Part shown: one piece after another, positions 1 through 6,479 of the stretch | Layout: each line of letters begins with the position of its first letter | Numbering within the stretch: position 1 is the first letter of the stretch | From: Bryobacterales bacterium | Lineage (GTDB): Bacteria > Acidobacteriota > Terriglobia > Bryobacterales > Bryobacteraceae | Length of the DNA stretch: 9,946 nt | NCBI GenBank assembly: GCA_003487005.1 | Contig: DNFG01000527.1 | Location: 1-9,946 of the forward strand | Reading direction: 5' to 3' | Program-made: the position numbers and the translations under genes | Notes under the pieces: generated by a model | The model's database searches: none | Seen by the model: the letters and a program-made list of their open reading frames with translations, nothing else | What the model was told of the DNA's origin: nothing

Positions 1-112
1 CACCATACGCGTCCGTGCGCGGCGATGGACCGGCTTTCGCTGGTCCGATCCCGCGGCCTGCGGCGCCAGAGGGACTTTTGGGGCGCGCCGCCGCGCACGG
101 ACGCGTATGGTG
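1..112. repeat. 24-bp perfect inverted repeat at the left end (arms 1-24 and 89-112), probable artefact
   Basis: Positions 1-24 are the exact reverse complement of positions 89-112, separated by 64 bases. The outer arm starts on base 1 of the window. In the hyuA frame the inner arm encodes the expected TIRVRARR, while the outer arm adds VHRRARTRMV after a sensible RKPV, which does not look like HyuA. A fold-back chimera or assembler end error explains this better than biology. Confidence 0.85.
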
Positions 113-1758
113 ACGGCCTCGACGGCGCGGGAGGGATTGGCGTAGCCGTAGGTCTTTTCGTGTGCTTCGTGGAAGCGGCGGGTCGTGGCGGCGAGGCTGC
201 TCCAGGGCACGGTGAGTTCGTAACTTTGGCCCTGATAGCGGAGATCGGCGAGGCGCTCCAGCCGGGCGCCAGGCGTCTCTGCGCTGGCTTGCGCTTCCAG
301 AGCAGCAAAGTGGGAGGCGGGGTCGGGCTCGCCGAGGACGCCGGCCGCGTGGTCGCGGATCCGGTCCGCCAGAAGCATACCCAGGGCGGAAAGCGACCCA
401 GCCAGCGCAGGAGCCAGCACCGTGGAGAGCCCAAGTTCTTCGGCCATTTCACAGGCATGCAATCCGCCGCAACCCCCGAAGGCGACGAGAGCGAAGCCCC
501 GCGGGTCGATGCCACGTTCAACTGAAACAACGCGAATGGCGCGGCTCATGGTGGCATTGGCAACGCGGAGAACGCCCGCGGCGGTCTCTTCGACGGAAAG
601 ACGAAGAGCCTGGGCCAACGGTTCGAATGATGAACGAGCCCGCGTCGGGTCGATGGGGAGCGAGCCACCGGCGAGTTGGCCCGCGGCAATCCGGCCGAGG
701 ACGACATGGGCGTCCGTGACGGTGGGGCGGTCGCCTGAGCCATAGCAGGCTGGGCCGGGATCGGCACCGGCGCTTTCGGGGCCGACGCGCAGCAATCCGC
801 CAGCATCAACCCGTGCGAGAGAACCGCCGCCCGCGCCCACGGTGTGGATCTCGAGCATGGGTGTCTTAACAGGGAGGCCGTCGACCATTGCCTCGAGAGT
901 TTCGCCAGGGGCGCCGTCGGAAAGACTGACATCGGTGGACGTGCCGCCCATGTCGAAACCGATGACCTGGGTCCAGGCGGCGTCGCGGCCAATAGCGACG
1001 GCACCGGCGACGCCGCCAGCGGGTCCGGAGAGAATCGTGCGGACGCTGAAGCGTGTGGCTTCTGCGACGGTCATGGCGCCGCCGTTGGACTGCATCACAT
1101 GAATCGAATGTGGCGACGCGGCCAATTTTTCGAGGTAGCGGCTCATCAGCGGGCCCACATACGCGTTCAAGGCGGTGGTGGACGCGCGTTCATACTCGCG
1201 GAATTCGGGGCAGATCTCGTGGGAAACGCTGACGGGGCAGAGTCCCTCCAGTGCTTCCAGGACGAGCGCCTCGTGGCGGCCGTCGCGGTAAGCGTGGAGG
1301 AAACAGACGGCCACGGATTCGACCTTCGCACGCCGCAGCGCTGCGCGAAGCCGGCGCAGGGCCGCGTGGGCGGGCGCGAACTCCACCGAGCCATCGGCGT
1401 GCAATCTCTCCTCTACGCCAAAGCAGAGATCGCGGGGAATCAACAGGCGTTTCGGCGGAGGGGTGAGGTCAAAGAGCGCGGCGCGATTCTGGCGGCCGAT
1501 TTCGAGCAGGTCCTCGAAGCCCGCCGTGGTGACGAGTGCTGTCCTTGCGCCCTTGCGCTCAAGCAGGGCATTGGTGGCGACGGTGGAGCCGTGGACGACG
1601 TCCGCGTGGCCGTCCCCGGCGGCCCGGGCGAGACCCGCGAGAATGACCTCGTGCGGCGCGCGGGGATTCGAGCGGAGCTTGAAGGTCTCCAGGCGTCCAC
1701 CGCGATGGAGAACGACAAAGTCGGTGAAAGTGCCGCCGGCGTCGATTCCGATTCTCAC
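1..1758 (-). CDS. hyuA: HyuA-family hydantoinase / 5-oxoprolinase subunit, 3' end off the window
   Basis: HyuA-family ATPases use ATP to open cyclic imides such as 5-oxoproline or N-methylhydantoins, usually with a HyuB partner, in the cytoplasm. I read the frame codon by codon: 586 codons are open from a GTG at 1758 to the left edge. Landmarks are GIDAGGTFTDFV (residues 4-15, phosphate-binding loop), HGSTVATNALLE (56-67), GFDMGGTSTDVS (267-278), VGAGGGS (307-313), SAGADPGPACYG (329-340), FGGCGGLHA (427-435) and RYQGQSYELTVP (507-518). The GTG overlaps the upstream esterase stop as GTGA, and AAAGG lies 7 nt before it, so translation is probably coupled. Family members often run near 650-700 residues, so the C-terminus is missing. 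The last roughly 8 codons (positions 1-24) come from an inverted repeat and are probably not genuine. A HyuB partner could only lie beyond the left edge. The family is certain; the substrate is not. Confidence 0.93.
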   Translation of the reverse strand, partial: MRIGIDAGGTFTDFVVLHRGGRLETFKLRSNPRAPHEVILAGLARAAGDGHADVVHGSTVATNALLERKGARTALVTTAGFEDLLEIGRQNRAALFDLTPPPKRLLIPRDLCFGVEERLHADGSVEFAPAHAALRRLRAALRRAKVESVAVCFLHAYRDGRHEALVLEALEGLCPVSVSHEICPEFREYERASTTALNAYVGPLMSRYLEKLAASPHSIHVMQSNGGAMTVAEATRFSVRTILSGPAGGVAGAVAIGRDAAWTQVIGFDMGGTSTDVSLSDGAPGETLEAMVDGLPVKTPMLEIHTVGAGGGSLARVDAGGLLRVGPESAGADPGPACYGSGDRPTVTDAHVVLGRIAAGQLAGGSLPIDPTRARSSFEPLAQALRLSVEETAAGVLRVANATMSRAIRVVSVERGIDPRGFALVAFGGCGGLHACEMAEELGLSTVLAPALAGSLSALGMLLADRIRDHAAGVLGEPDPASHFAALEAQASAETPGARLERLADLRYQGQSYELTVPWSSLAATTRRFHEAHEKTYGYANPSRAVEAVTIRVRARRRAPKVPLAPQAAGSDQRKPVHRRARTRMV

Positions 1759-2543
1759 GGCGTGGCCTTTCGCGGGTAGAGGAATTGCAGTGCCAGCGGG
1801 AGGCGGGCGGCCCAGGCGGATTCGGAGTGCGCGGCGCCCTCGGCCTCGAAGTAGTGCAGGCTCCGGCCCTCGCGCCAGCCCTTGCCGACGAGCATCGCCT
1901 TGAGCAGGCGGGTATCGAGCAGGTGCGCGCCGGGCGTCTCGCCCTCGGCGGTGCCTGTGTCGAGCCAGATGCGCGGGCGGCGTGAATGATTCAACCGCTC
2001 GGCCTGTTTGAGGATGGCGCGGCGATCCCACCAGACCGAGGGCGAAAAGACGGCGAGACGGCCGAAGATCTCGGGGTGTTCGAGGCCGAGCCAGAGCGAA
2101 ACCAGCCCGCCCAGCGATGAGCCGCCGGCGCCGGTATTGCTGGGGCGCGGCGAAATCCGGTAACGGGCGCGCAGCCAGGGGAGCAGTTCGTCGATCACCA
2201 TCCGGCCATGGAGTGCCGCGCCGCCGCCACCAAGCCTGCGGGTCCTCGTAGGGGTGTACTCCAGCAGGCGCTTCTCGGCCCCGTGGTACACCGCGGCGAT
2301 GATGAGAGGTTCTATCCGGCGTTGTGCGAGCAAGACGTCCGCGGTTTCCTTCGCGCGCCAGTGCTGCCCGGGAATGTAGGCGGTGGAAGGGTCGAACACG
2401 TTCTGTCCATCATGGAGCAACAGCAGAGGGTAATGGCGGCGCGTGTCCCGGCGGTAACCCGGTGGCAGGTAGATGACCACCGGGCGGCGGGCGCCAAGGT
2501 GGTGGCTGACGAAGTCCTCGTGAACGTGCAGTGTGCCGGGCAA
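1755..2543 (-). CDS. Serine esterase of the PF00756 (enterochelin esterase / EstD-like) family
   Basis: An alpha/beta-hydrolase with the putative-esterase fold; members hydrolyse acyl or aryl esters, and the substrate here is unknown. From the TTG at 2543 the protein has 262 residues. It shows RPVVIYLPPGY (20-30), LLLLHDGQNVFD (40-51), the nucleophile elbow GSSLGG with Ser143, the FSPSVWW motif (166-172), a likely acid at Asp195, and the C-terminal EGAAHSESAWAARL with catalytic His239. I chose TTG over the ATG at 2654 because that ATG would overlap the GDPD gene by 107 bp with out-of-frame sequence, whereas homologous sequence starts around GTLHVHEDF. The gap to the GDPD stop is only 4 nt, and the stop overlaps the hyuA start as GTGA, so it is the middle gene of an operon. 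TACGAT lies 6 nt before the TTG. No signal peptide is seen, so it is probably cytoplasmic. Confidence 0.85.
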   Translation of the reverse strand: MPGTLHVHEDFVSHHLGARRPVVIYLPPGYRRDTRRHYPLLLLHDGQNVFDPSTAYIPGQHWRAKETADVLLAQRRIEPLIIAAVYHGAEKRLLEYTPTRTRRLGGGGAALHGRMVIDELLPWLRARYRISPRPSNTGAGGSSLGGLVSLWLGLEHPEIFGRLAVFSPSVWWDRRAILKQAERLNHSRRPRIWLDTGTAEGETPGAHLLDTRLLKAMLVGKGWREGRSLHYFEAEGAAHSESAWAARLPLALQFLYPRKATP

Positions 2544-2547
2544 TCCT

Positions 2548-3402
2548 CTATCGTAACTTTCTGGAGCGCAGGTGTTCGATGAGGGCAGCGGGATCGTCGG
2601 TAATGATCGAATCGACGTTGGCCTTGATGAGGCGATTCCACTGTTTTGCGTCATTGGCGGTCCAGGGCACGACCGTGAGGCCGGCTTTGTGGGCCTTCTT
2701 GACGCGGCCCTTGGTCACCAGCAAATGGTGAGGAGAGACGATGGGCACGCCACCGGCTTCCTCGGCGATTTTGACGAAGTCCTTTGGGATCCCCCCATAA
2801 AGCGCGGCAAGCCTCAGTTCGGGCGCGATGGCCTTGAGCGCCTTCAGATTGCGCCAGTCAAAACTCTGCACCACGACCCGCTTCTCGAGTCCATGTTTCC
2901 GGACCGCTTCGGCCACCAGCCGTGCGAACTCCTCCGGTTCGGGCGCGAGGTCGGGCCGCTTGGGATTCGACTTGATCTCAATGTTGAACCAAAACGATCC
3001 CTTCGGCGCGAGCGCAAGCACCTCGTCGAGCGTGGGAATCTTCGCGCCCGGCGCCAGTTCCTGCCGGGGGAAGCCTTCGGCGCGCTTTGACCCGCAGTCG
3101 AACTGCTTGACCTGCGCGAGCGTCAGGCGGCGGATGGCCGTCTCGCCTTCCGGGCCCTGGCAAATCTTGAGGTTGATGGTCTGGTCGTGATGAACGACGA
3201 GGACATTGTCGCTCGTCACCCCCAGATCCAGTTCGAGCAGGTCCGCACCCACCTCAATCGCGTATTCGAAGGCGGGCAGCGTGTTCTCGGGCCGGACCGT
3301 CCGCGCCCCGCGGTGGCCCTGGACGGTAATGGATTTGGGGGCAGCTTCAGCCAGCATGGCGAATCCGATCACAACCGAAACGACGGACAGCAGACTTCTC
3401 AT
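2548..3402 (-). CDS. Secreted glycerophosphodiester phosphodiesterase (GDPD, PF03009)
   Basis: GDPD enzymes hydrolyse glycerophosphodiesters, the deacylated phospholipid headgroups, to sn-glycerol 3-phosphate plus an alcohol. The 284-residue protein begins with a Sec signal peptide (residues 1-20, likely cut after AEA). Catalytic motifs follow in the usual order: HRGARTVRPENT (30-41; His30, Arg31, Glu39), ELDLGVTSDNVLVVHHD (57-73; Glu57, Asp59, His72) and, near the C-terminus, TVVPWTANDAKQW and DSIITDDP. Full TIM-barrel length supports an active periplasmic enzyme. The ATG at 3402 is preferred over upstream in-frame options because those would cross the divergent promoter region and run antisense into the oxidoreductase gene. 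It heads the operon with the esterase and hyuA. TACCTT sits 6 nt before the ATG and the intervening bases are GAAGGA, too close for a normal Shine-Dalgarno spacing. Family assignment is firm; the exact diester is unknown. Confidence 0.93.
   Translation of the reverse strand: MRSLLSVVSVVIGFAMLAEAAPKSITVQGHRGARTVRPENTLPAFEYAIEVGADLLELDLGVTSDNVLVVHHDQTINLKICQGPEGETAIRRLTLAQVKQFDCGSKRAEGFPRQELAPGAKIPTLDEVLALAPKGSFWFNIEIKSNPKRPDLAPEPEEFARLVAEAVRKHGLEKRVVVQSFDWRNLKALKAIAPELRLAALYGGIPKDFVKIAEEAGGVPIVSPHHLLVTKGRVKKAHKAGLTVVPWTANDAKQWNRLIKANVDSIITDDPAALIEHLRSRKLR
2550..2555 (-). promoter_or_regulatory. TANNNT -10-like box 6 nt before the esterase start
   Basis: TACGAT on the minus strand is followed by AGAGGA and then the TTG at 2543. 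It overlaps the end of the GDPD gene, so it could be an internal promoter giving a leaderless esterase mRNA. It could also be a chance match, with AGAGGA acting as a poorly spaced ribosome site. Confidence 0.4.
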
Positions 3403-3511
3403 TCCTTCAAGGTAACTCGCGGAAGGTTTCAAGCCAATGTAGCCAGATGCACGCCAGCGCAAAACGTGATGGAATTGGAACCGGAAATCTCCTTTGGGAG
3501 GAATAGAACAG
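3403..3511. promoter_or_regulatory. 109-bp divergent intergenic region between the GDPD operon and the oxidoreductase operon
   Basis: This gap must hold the promoters of both operons. On the minus side a TACCTT at 3409-3414 ends 6 nt before the GDPD ATG; a second candidate, TACATT, lies about 30 nt upstream of it. On the plus side no convincing -35/-10 pair was seen, but GGGAGGA lies 9 nt before the oxidoreductase ATG as a strong Shine-Dalgarno site. No operator palindrome was recognised. Confidence 0.5.
3409..3414 (-). promoter_or_regulatory. TANNNT -10-like box 6 nt before the GDPD start
   Basis: TACCTT, then GAAGGA, then the ATG at 3402. This is the spacing expected if transcription starts on the A of the ATG (leaderless mRNA). 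No clear -35 was found. Confidence 0.45.
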
Positions 3512-4852
3512 ATGTCTGGCATCACCCGGCGCACTTTCGGCGCGGCCACCGCCACCGCCACCGCGCTCAGCTACAGCCGAATCCTCGGCGCGAACGATCG
3601 TCTGCGAATGGGCTACATCGGCCTCGGCAACCGCGGCGACCAGGTCCATGACGCCTTCCTTGAACATGGCGATCAAGTCACCACCGCAGTCTGCGATCTG
3701 CGCGAGGATTACATGGATTTCGCCGTGAAGAAGTCCCGCGCCACGCCTGTCAAATACAGGGACTGGCGCCGCGTCATCGAGGACAAGAACGTCGACGCCG
3801 TCGCCATTTCAACACCCGACCACTGGCATGCGCTCATGTTCATCGCCGCTTGCCGCGCGGGCAAGGATGTCTACGTGGAAAAGCCGCTGTCGCTGACCGT
3901 GAAGGAAGGCCGGCGGATGGTCGAAGTGGCCAATGAAACCAAACGCGTCACGCAGGTCGGCATCCATCGCCGCAGCGTGAAATCTCTGCGCGAGGCCGCT
4001 GAGTTCGTCCGCAATGGCGGGCTCGGCAAGGTGACCGTCGCGAAGGGGTACCACGTCCAGAACGAATGGCCGAACGGCATCGGCAATGCCCCCAACATCG
4101 CGCCGGCAAACGAGGCTGAGTGGGACGCCTGGCTCGGACCCGCGCCCAAGGTGCCCTACAACCTCAACCGCACCTACTACAATTTCCGCTGGTTCTACGA
4201 CTACTCCGGCGGTCAGATCACCAACTTCGGCGTCCATTACATGGATTTCATCCGGATGGCGCTCGGCGAGCGCTCTCCCAAAGCGGTCACCGCCCTGGGC
4301 GGCCGCTATGCCGTCAATGACAACCGCGAGATTCCCGACACCTGCGAAGTGCTCTGGGAGTTCGACAAGTGCCTCGTCGTCTTCACTCAGTACAATGCCA
4401 ACGGCTCGGCTCCGAACCCCAAGAACGCCGAACTCGAAATCCGAGGCACCAAGGGCACCATGTACCTGCAGAGCGGCCGCTGGGAGGTGGTCCCCGAGCG
4501 GACCACCGAAGTGCTCTTCGGCCAGCGCACGCCGCTCGACCGCAATCTTGAGCGCGGCTACGGCCCATCCAGGAAGCCAGCCATGGAACCCGTCCAGTCC
4601 GCCGAACGCACGGGCCGCGCCGACACCACCTGGCACGCCCGCAACTTCCTCGATTGCGTCAAGACACGCGCCAAGTGCCACTGCGACGTCGAAGAGGGCC
4701 ACCTGTCCACCGCCGCCACCATTATCGGCCACATTGCACTGCGAACCCGCTCCCTCCTGGAATGGGATCCCGCAGGTGAGAAATTTACCAACAACACCCA
4801 GGCCAACCGTTACCTCAGCTACGAATACCGCGCCCCCTATAAACTGGGCTGA
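3512..4852 (+). CDS. Tat-exported Gfo/Idh/MocA-family sugar oxidoreductase
   Basis: This family oxidises or reduces sugars and related polyols with tightly bound NAD(P). The 446-residue protein opens with a twin-arginine signal (TRRTFGAA, residues 5-12) followed by a short Ala/Thr-rich segment and YSRILGANDRL, so it is probably exported folded with its cofactor. The Rossmann motif is GYIGLGNRG (34-42), followed by STPDHWHA (100-107), the family hallmark EKPLSL (123-128) and GGQITNFGVHYMDF (233-246) with candidate active-site His242 and Asp245. The C-terminal half is the usual beta-sheet domain. The ATG at 3512 has GGGAGGA 9 nt upstream; a TTG at 3494 would only add six residues ahead of the Tat motif. 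The next gene starts 2 nt after its stop, so the two form an operon. A (GCCACC)3 tandem at 3545-3562 encodes part of the signal. Family is certain; the substrate is unknown. Confidence 0.94.
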   Translation: MSGITRRTFGAATATATALSYSRILGANDRLRMGYIGLGNRGDQVHDAFLEHGDQVTTAVCDLREDYMDFAVKKSRATPVKYRDWRRVIEDKNVDAVAISTPDHWHALMFIAACRAGKDVYVEKPLSLTVKEGRRMVEVANETKRVTQVGIHRRSVKSLREAAEFVRNGGLGKVTVAKGYHVQNEWPNGIGNAPNIAPANEAEWDAWLGPAPKVPYNLNRTYYNFRWFYDYSGGQITNFGVHYMDFIRMALGERSPKAVTALGGRYAVNDNREIPDTCEVLWEFDKCLVVFTQYNANGSAPNPKNAELEIRGTKGTMYLQSGRWEVVPERTTEVLFGQRTPLDRNLERGYGPSRKPAMEPVQSAERTGRADTTWHARNFLDCVKTRAKCHCDVEEGHLSTAATIIGHIALRTRSLLEWDPAGEKFTNNTQANRYLSYEYRAPYKLG

Positions 4853-4854
4853 AC

Positions 4855-5733
4855 ATGCACCGCCGTCATTTCCTCACCGCGCTGGGCGCGGCGCCGCTCG
4901 GGGCTCAACCGAAGCCGGCGGCGCGCCCAGCGGTGTGCATCTTCTCCAAGCACCTCGCGCAACTGGACTGGAAACAACTCGGCCAGCGCGCGAAAGAGCT
5001 GGGTTTTGACGGCGTCGATCTCACTGTCCGTCCGCGCGGCCATGTCCTGCCCGAACGCGTTGCCGAGGATCTGCCCAAGGCGGTCGAAGCCATCCGCGAG
5101 GCCGGTCTCAGCGTGCCAATGATCACAACCGATCTCACTTCGATCGCCAGCCCAGGCGCGCGCCAGACCATCGACACCATGCGCCGTCTCGGAATCCCGC
5201 TCTTCAAGCCCGGCTACTGGCGGTACTCCGGCGACAAATCCGCCCTCCAGTCCATCGTCGAAGCCCGCCTCGGCTTTCGCGGACTCGTTGCTCTCGCCCG
5301 GCGCGCCGGCGTTTCGCTCGGCCTGCACAACCACTCCGGCGCTTATGTCGGTGCGGGCTTCTGGGAATTCCGCGAGATGCTCATGGAGGCCGATCCGCGC
5401 TACGCAGGCTATTACTTTGACCCCGGCCACGCCACCATGGAAGGCGGCGTCGGCGTCTGGCGCGTTTCCCTCGAACTCGCCATGCCCCGCCTCAAAATGG
5501 TCGCCGTCAAGGACGCCCACTGGGAACGCCAGAACAGCCACTGGCGCCCGCGCTGGGTGCCCTTGGGCGAGGGTATGGTCGATTGGAAGACCTGCTTCGA
5601 TCATTTCGCCCGCGCCCGCTTCAGCGGCCCACTCTCGCTCCACGTCGAGTACAACACCACCAACCCGCAGGACGCTATGGCCCGGGACGCCGCGTACCTC
5701 CGCAAGATGATCGCGGCAGCTTACGGGGGCTAG
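4855..5733 (+). CDS. Tat-signal TIM-barrel sugar isomerase/epimerase or lyase (PF01261)
   Basis: Xylose-isomerase-like TIM barrels isomerise or epimerise sugars; some members are now known as keto-glycoside lyases. The 292-residue protein begins MHRRHFLTALGAAPLGAQ, a Tat-like signal with a short hydrophobic stretch. Likely metal or active-site residues lie in GLHNHSGAYVG (156-166), YYFDPGHATM (186-195; Asp189, His192), VKDAHW (218-223) and LHVEYN (262-267; Glu265), in the order expected for the family. The start lies 2 nt after the oxidoreductase stop, with only a weak upstream ribosome site (CTGGGCTGAAC), which suggests coupled translation. The gene ends in TAG at 5731-5733, and those bases overlap the convergent vapC stop. 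Pairing with an exported oxidoreductase suggests both act on the same sugar outside the cytoplasm. A purely cytoplasmic isomerase is less likely given the twin arginines. Confidence 0.88.
   Translation: MHRRHFLTALGAAPLGAQPKPAARPAVCIFSKHLAQLDWKQLGQRAKELGFDGVDLTVRPRGHVLPERVAEDLPKAVEAIREAGLSVPMITTDLTSIASPGARQTIDTMRRLGIPLFKPGYWRYSGDKSALQSIVEARLGFRGLVALARRAGVSLGLHNHSGAYVGAGFWEFREMLMEADPRYAGYYFDPGHATMEGGVGVWRVSLELAMPRLKMVAVKDAHWERQNSHWRPRWVPLGEGMVDWKTCFDHFARARFSGPLSLHVEYNTTNPQDAMARDAAYLRKMIAAAYGG
5730..5733. other. CTAG palindrome serving as stop codon on both strands
   Basis: The plus-strand isomerase stops at TAG 5731-5733 and the minus-strand vapC stops at TAG 5732-5730. The two convergent genes overlap by 4 bp, and neither has an intergenic terminator. 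Confidence 0.9.
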
Positions 5734-6164
5734 CCGCCAAGGGGATTCCGCGTCACCAGGCCCGGGAATCGCGAGAAATCGCGATCTGCGCTCCAGAGTT
5801 CGGTCACTCCGGCAGCCCGGCATAACGCCGCGATTCGTGCGTCGTGCACCGCGCCTCCACAAACAGGACTGGCTCGTAGTATGTGCTGCAATTGTGGCCA
5901 GTAGCCGGTCGTCTCGCCGAGCAGACGGAGGCTCGGGCTCTCCATCCAGTTCTCAACTTGCTGCACTGCCTGACTGATTGGCATCGGCGGCTGATAGATC
6001 TTCGGGCTGGTGGCGACTGCCAGAAACTCATGAATACAAGGCCACGGAATGGCCCAGGTCATGGGCCCCTCCGCGAGTTCCCGAATGCACCTCAATGCCG
6101 ATCGGTGCCAAGGTGAGTCCTCCCGGACGGAATACACCAGCAGGTTCGTGTCAACCGCAATCAC
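5730..6164 (-). CDS. vapC: VapC-type PIN-domain ribonuclease toxin
   Basis: PIN-domain toxins are Mg-dependent RNases, typically cleaving tRNA or rRNA, and are held inactive by the cognate antitoxin. The 144-residue protein shows the acidic active-site set: AVDTNLLVY (3-11; Asp5), IHEFLA (44-49; Glu46), VHDARIAAL (106-114; Asp108) and LWSADRDFSRF (123-133; Asp127, Asp129). All four positions are kept, so the toxin looks intact. The GTG at 6164 is chosen because it overlaps the vapB stop as GTGA and places VDTN at the N-terminus as usual; the ATG at 6206 would add 14 residues read out of frame from vapB. Its stop is shared with the convergent isomerase gene as CTAG. Function as a toxin is inferred from family and pairing. 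Confidence 0.9.
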   Translation of the reverse strand: MIAVDTNLLVYSVREDSPWHRSALRCIRELAEGPMTWAIPWPCIHEFLAVATSPKIYQPPMPISQAVQQVENWMESPSLRLLGETTGYWPQLQHILRASPVCGGAVHDARIAALCRAAGVTELWSADRDFSRFPGLVTRNPLGG

Positions 6165-6397
6165 TCGCCCCGGCCCTCGTAGATGCGGGCCCGGATCGCG
6201 GGCCAATCCATCTCTTCAACCAAGCCTTGACCCTGAACGGTGATCGTCTTCAGCCGGAACTTGCGCTGACCCGAACCGCCTTGAATCACCTGGCGGATGC
6301 CTCGGGAGACGATCTCTCGCAAGGGCACTCCATGATGGGCGGCGTACTCCTTCGCCTCGCGGAAAAGCTCATCCGGAATTTCCACGGTCGTCTTCAT
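6161..6397 (-). CDS. vapB: VapB-type ribbon-helix-helix antitoxin
   Basis: The 78-residue antitoxin binds VapC through its C-terminus and its own promoter through an N-terminal ribbon-helix-helix. MKTTVEIPDELFREAKEYAA is a typical ribbon plus first helix, and VPLREIVSRGIRQVIQ (24-39) is the second helix. The remainder (EEMDWPAIRARIYEGRGE) is the charged toxin-binding tail. The ATG at 6397 starts directly on the conserved KTT strand. Its TGA overlaps the vapC GTG by 4 nt, which is the standard layout for this module. Upstream lies a TAGACT box 6 nt from the ATG and, next to it, a CCATA/TATGG palindrome that suits autorepression. Family and pairing are clear. Confidence 0.9.
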   Translation of the reverse strand: MKTTVEIPDELFREAKEYAAHHGVPLREIVSRGIRQVIQGGSGQRKFRLKTITVQGQGLVEEMDWPAIRARIYEGRGE

Positions 6398-6403
6398 GAC
6401 CCC

Positions 6404-6409
6404 AGTCTA
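6404..6409 (-). promoter_or_regulatory. TANNNT -10-like box 6 nt before the vapB start
   Basis: TAGACT preceded by TGG, which gives an extended -10 (TGN), then GGGGTC, then the ATG at 6397. The spacing fits a leaderless transcript starting at the ATG. Confidence 0.5.
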
Positions 6410-6421
6410 CCATATTTATGG
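6410..6421. promoter_or_regulatory. Candidate VapB operator, palindrome CCATA-N2-TATGG
   Basis: A 12-bp inverted repeat (CCATATTTATGG on the plus strand; arms of 5 bp, 2-bp centre) abuts the vapB -10 candidate. It is an AT-rich island in very GC-rich surroundings. Ribbon-helix-helix antitoxins usually bind short inverted repeats at exactly this position. Confidence 0.5.
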
Positions 6422-6479
6422 TTTCACGGAGATGGGAATACGGGGCCCTGCGCCTGGCAAAGTCGTCGCCGCGCCTTCC

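Larger units (their letters stand above)
6398..6479. other. 82-bp gap between pfkB end and vapB start
   Basis: It contains the vapB promoter and operator candidates at its left side. No convincing rho-independent terminator for pfkB was found; a short GGGCCC palindrome has no following T-run. pfkB and vapBC may therefore be partly co-transcribed. Confidence 0.5.

Noticed and set aside
27..46. Hairpin GGACCGGC-TTTC-GCTGGTCC (one G-U pair)
   Set aside because: It lies within hyuA coding sequence beside the artefactual left end, with no T-run and no gene boundary; probably chance in GC-rich DNA.
844..1779. Long plus-strand open frame (311 codons) opposite hyuA
   Set aside because: It lies fully antisense to an unbroken HyuA frame with all family motifs. 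Its product is low-complexity and recognisable as nothing; open antisense frames are common at this GC content.
2544..2654. ATG at 2654 as the esterase start
   Set aside because: It requires a 107-bp out-of-frame overlap with GDPD, and the extra 37 residues do not resemble an esterase N-terminus.
3403..3561. Longer GDPD start 53 codons upstream
   Set aside because: It would cross the whole divergent promoter region and run antisense into the oxidoreductase; the ATG at 3402 begins directly with a signal peptide.
3809..4732. Long minus-strand frame (307 codons) opposite the oxidoreductase
   Set aside because: Antisense shadow of a clear Gfo/Idh/MocA gene, with no recognisable motif.
4838..4843. 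TATAAA shortly before the isomerase start
   Set aside because: It lies inside the oxidoreductase codons for PYKLG; the 2-nt gene spacing already explains expression, and there is no matching -35.
4837..5862. Minus-strand frame of 341 codons opposite the isomerase and past the vapC end
   Set aside because: It overlaps two well-supported genes, and its composition mirrors their codon positions.
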